Assembly (NCBI GenBank): GCA_003452695.1
Contig: DMNP01000019.1
Coordinates: 1 to 6,183, forward strand
Direction of reading: 5' to 3'
Source: Eggerthellaceae bacterium
GTDB taxonomy: Bacteria; Actinomycetota; Coriobacteriia; Coriobacteriales; Eggerthellaceae
Length of the DNA stretch: 6,183 bases
The notes under the pieces are model-generated. The model did not search any database. It saw nothing but the letters and a program-made list of their open reading frames with translations, and was not told where the DNA came from. The translations under genes were made by a program, and so were the position numbers. Of this stretch, positions 4,333-6,183 are shown one piece after another; position 1 is the first letter of the stretch, and each line of letters starts with the position of its first letter.

Positions 4333-6147
4333 ATGGCAAGTGATATGCAGGGAAAACGCGTGAACCGAACAGACGAAGCCCTTCAGAAACGGCTACCCAT
4401 TCGCAGGCGCGTGCTGGCTATCGTGTTGCTGACCACGCTTCTCGGCATTCTTGCGGCGACTGCGGTCGGCATCGTGTGCATCAACTGGATCAGGAATTCG
4501 TCGGAGACGGCGCTGATCGGGCAACTCGAGGGCAACTTGAAGAGCGTCGTGCAGCAGAAGGCGGTTTCGGCGGATGCGAAGCTCGAGCACTACGAGAAGT
4601 ACATCGAATTCGTTACCGACTACATCGAGCAAATGTATGCCAACGAGGCGGATATGATCCAACGGGGCCGAATCTTCTATCCCCCTCCCGATACGCACGA
4701 ATACATGCTTACGCGAGGCTTCGCCAACGAAAGCCTTACCGAGGACCAGCTGCGAAACGAGATCCTGCTCTTCAGCAACCTGGAACACGCATGGGCGCCA
4801 ATAGCCAAAGAAAACGAGGACCTTATAACCACGGTCTACGCGGGCACGACGAACGGCCTTCTCTCATCGTACGACCGGTGGTCCTACTTGTCGGCGGTTC
4901 CCGAAGGCCAGGAGTTCTACTACGACTATTTCCAAGCAGACTGGTACAAACAGGGCATGAAGGAAGGCGGCGTGTTCTACACCGGGCTGTATGTGGATTC
5001 CCAGGGCCGTGGACTGACCATAACCGTGGCATCGCCGTTTCGCAATGCGCAGGGCCAGATTGCCGGCGTTGACTGTGCCGATTTCGACATTACCGGCCTG
5101 TACGACGAGCTGCTCTCCTTCGACCTGGGCGAAGGGACGTTCTCGTTCGCATTGGACAAGAACGGCGCAGCCATAATGCCGGACGAACGCGGCCAGACCG
5201 TTCAGGAGCGCACGGGGCTTACGCCCGACGACGTAAGGGCTCTGCAGGCGTCGCCCGATGGCATCTTGGAGAAAGAGGGCGCCGTGTACGTGGGCGTTCC
5301 CATCGACCGGGTGGGCTGGATGCTGTGCGCGGGCGTTCCCAAAGAAGTTATCCAGGGCGGGGTGAGCGAAGTGGACCGCGCCATTCGCTACGCGTTGATC
5401 ATCTTCGTTGCGGTGGTGGTTCTGATTGTTGCTCTCGAGGTTATCGCAGTGAACAAGGTAGCTTCCAACATTACGCATCCCATGGAACTGCTCGGGCGCG
5501 ACATGAAGATAATCGCCGACGGCGACCTGAACTATCGGGCACGGGTGTATCGCAACGACGAAATCGGCGACATTACCAGCCGAATGAACGAAATGGTCGA
5601 CCGCCTGAACTTCACCATTAACGAGCTTGCCAGCACGCAGCAGCATGCGGATGCCATGAGCAGGCTGGCAACGCGCGACGCGCTTACCGGCATACGCAAC
5701 AAGACGGCCTATACCGAACAGGAAAAAATCTTGAAGCGCGAACTTGCCCAGGGCAATCGCGAGTTCGGGTTCGCCGTGGTCGATTTGAACAACCTGAAAG
5801 CAACCAACGACCGCTATGGCCACGACAAGGGCGATGTGGCGATTACCCGCCTGAGCAGAACCGTGTGCAACACGTTCGTGCATTCGCCGGTCTTTCGCGT
5901 AGGCGGCGATGAATTCGTCGTCGTGCTCATGGGCGACGACTATCGCAATGTGGCGGCCCTGGTGAACCAGTTCAACGAGGTGCTTCAGGAGCAGCTGAAA
6001 GAAAACGGCCTTTCGCCTTGGGAGCGCACGTCTGCCGCCATTGGCTACGCCCTGTACGACGAAGCGCTGGATTCCGGCGTGGAAGACGTTCTCGTTCGCG
6101 CCGACCGCGAAATGTACAAGCGCAAGCGCAGCATGAAGCGCGCATAG
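4333..6147 (+). CDS. Membrane diguanylate cyclase: dCACHE-like sensor, HAMP, GGDEF
   Basis: This gene encodes up to 604 aa. It should join two GTP into the second messenger c-di-GMP under control of an outside signal. A basic N-terminus precedes TM1 (about 27-52). An extracellular domain of about 300 residues resembles dCACHE sensors (Asp203-Trp204-Tyr205, Tyr217-Thr-Gly-Leu-Tyr, then a Gly-Val-Asp-Cys-Ala-Asp-Phe-Asp strand at 245-252). TM2 (about 353-373), HAMP (about 374-427, with Asp409-Glu410-Ile-Gly), a helical linker and GGDEF (about 447-600) follow. The cyclase motifs are intact: Asp449-Ala-Leu-Thr-Gly, Asp484-Leu-Asn-Asn-Leu-Lys, Asn492-Asp493 with Gly496-His497, and Gly524-Gly-Asp-Glu-Phe528. 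The RxxD inhibitory I-site is absent: residues 515-518 read Phe-Val-His-Ser. There is no EAL or HD-GYP domain, so no partner hydrolase activity. The start is uncertain. ATG 4333 and ATG 4345 lack a ribosome binding site, while GTG 4360 (residue 10) has AGGG 7 nt upstream; either way TM1 is kept. It has its own promoter and is divergent from the small secreted-protein gene. Confidence 0.96.
   Translation: MASDMQGKRVNRTDEALQKRLPIRRRVLAIVLLTTLLGILAATAVGIVCINWIRNSSETALIGQLEGNLKSVVQQKAVSADAKLEHYEKYIEFVTDYIEQMYANEADMIQRGRIFYPPPDTHEYMLTRGFANESLTEDQLRNEILLFSNLEHAWAPIAKENEDLITTVYAGTTNGLLSSYDRWSYLSAVPEGQEFYYDYFQADWYKQGMKEGGVFYTGLYVDSQGRGLTITVASPFRNAQGQIAGVDCADFDITGLYDELLSFDLGEGTFSFALDKNGAAIMPDERGQTVQERTGLTPDDVRALQASPDGILEKEGAVYVGVPIDRVGWMLCAGVPKEVIQGGVSEVDRAIRYALIIFVAVVVLIVALEVIAVNKVASNITHPMELLGRDMKIIADGDLNYRARVYRNDEIGDITSRMNEMVDRLNFTINELASTQQHADAMSRLATRDALTGIRNKTAYTEQEKILKRELAQGNREFGFAVVDLNNLKATNDRYGHDKGDVAITRLSRTVCNTFVHSPVFRVGGDEFVVVLMGDDYRNVAALVNQFNEVLQEQLKENGLSPWERTSAAIGYALYDEALDSGVEDVLVRADREMYKRKRSMKRA
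4349..4362 (+). promoter_or_regulatory. Ribosome binding site and GTG, alternative cyclase start
   Basis: AGGG (4349-4352) followed 7 nt later by an in-frame GTG (4360-4362) is the best Shine-Dalgarno and start pair near the 5' end of the cyclase gene. It would shorten the protein by nine polar residues without touching the first membrane helix. Confidence 0.45.
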
Positions 6148-6183
6148 CCGATAGCCAGGCCCGAATCCCCATGCCCGGGGCGG

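Noticed and set aside
4864..5883. Minus-strand open frame of 339 codons opposite the cyclase gene
   Set aside because: No motif or ribosome site; the opposite strand carries the GGDEF protein.
6148..6183. Possible terminator after the cyclase gene (CCCC at 6167-6170, GGGG at 6177-6180)
   Set aside because: The stem is only four pairs and the window ends before any T run could be seen, so it cannot be judged.

Overview
This window looks like chromosomal DNA from a GC-rich Gram-positive bacterium, most likely an actinobacterium of the class Coriobacteriia (Eggerthella, Adlercreutzia and relatives). That placement is an inference. It rests on GC-rich codon use, strong AGGAGG-type ribosome binding sites, and two Sec signal peptides ending in Leu-Ala-Phe-Ala, a style common in that group. 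Nothing here is taxonomically decisive. I see no insertion sequence, phage gene, CRISPR array or clear attachment site.

Layout from left to right. Positions 1-104 hold a short direct repeat and the intrinsic terminator of a tRNA-Phe(GAA) gene (105-180, minus strand). That gene has its own strong promoter (213-241) and, farther upstream, three tandem copies of a 9-bp unit (273-299). An inverted repeat lies downstream of a minus-strand gene for a secreted, basic, propeller-like protein (425-1369). Next comes a large minus-strand gene (1534-3372) for a three-part cytosolic protein: N-terminal zinc ribbon, TerB-like helical domain, and C-terminal CbbX/CfxQ/SpoVK-type AAA+ ATPase. A 184-bp intergenic stretch with a striking inverted repeat separates it from another minus-strand gene (3557-4090) for a small, very lysine-rich secreted protein. 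A 242-bp divergent promoter region then leads to the only plus-strand gene (4333-6147), a membrane-bound diguanylate cyclase with an extracellular dCACHE-like sensor, HAMP and an intact GGDEF domain.

How the parts may work together. The tRNA is an independent housekeeping unit. The three minus-strand protein genes are co-oriented but separated by 164-184 bp, and candidate promoters precede each one, so they look like separate transcription units rather than a tight operon. The diguanylate cyclase is divergent from the small secreted-protein gene, and their predicted promoters are back to back. One plausible but untested reading is that this is a cell-surface and signalling neighbourhood: two basic secreted proteins, a cytosolic remodelling ATPase and a c-di-GMP-producing sensor. 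I do not recognise an established named system, and the case for a new one is weak. The oddest items are the zinc ribbon-TerB-AAA+ architecture, the cyclase without an inhibitory I-site, and the A-C mismatch in the tRNA T-stem.
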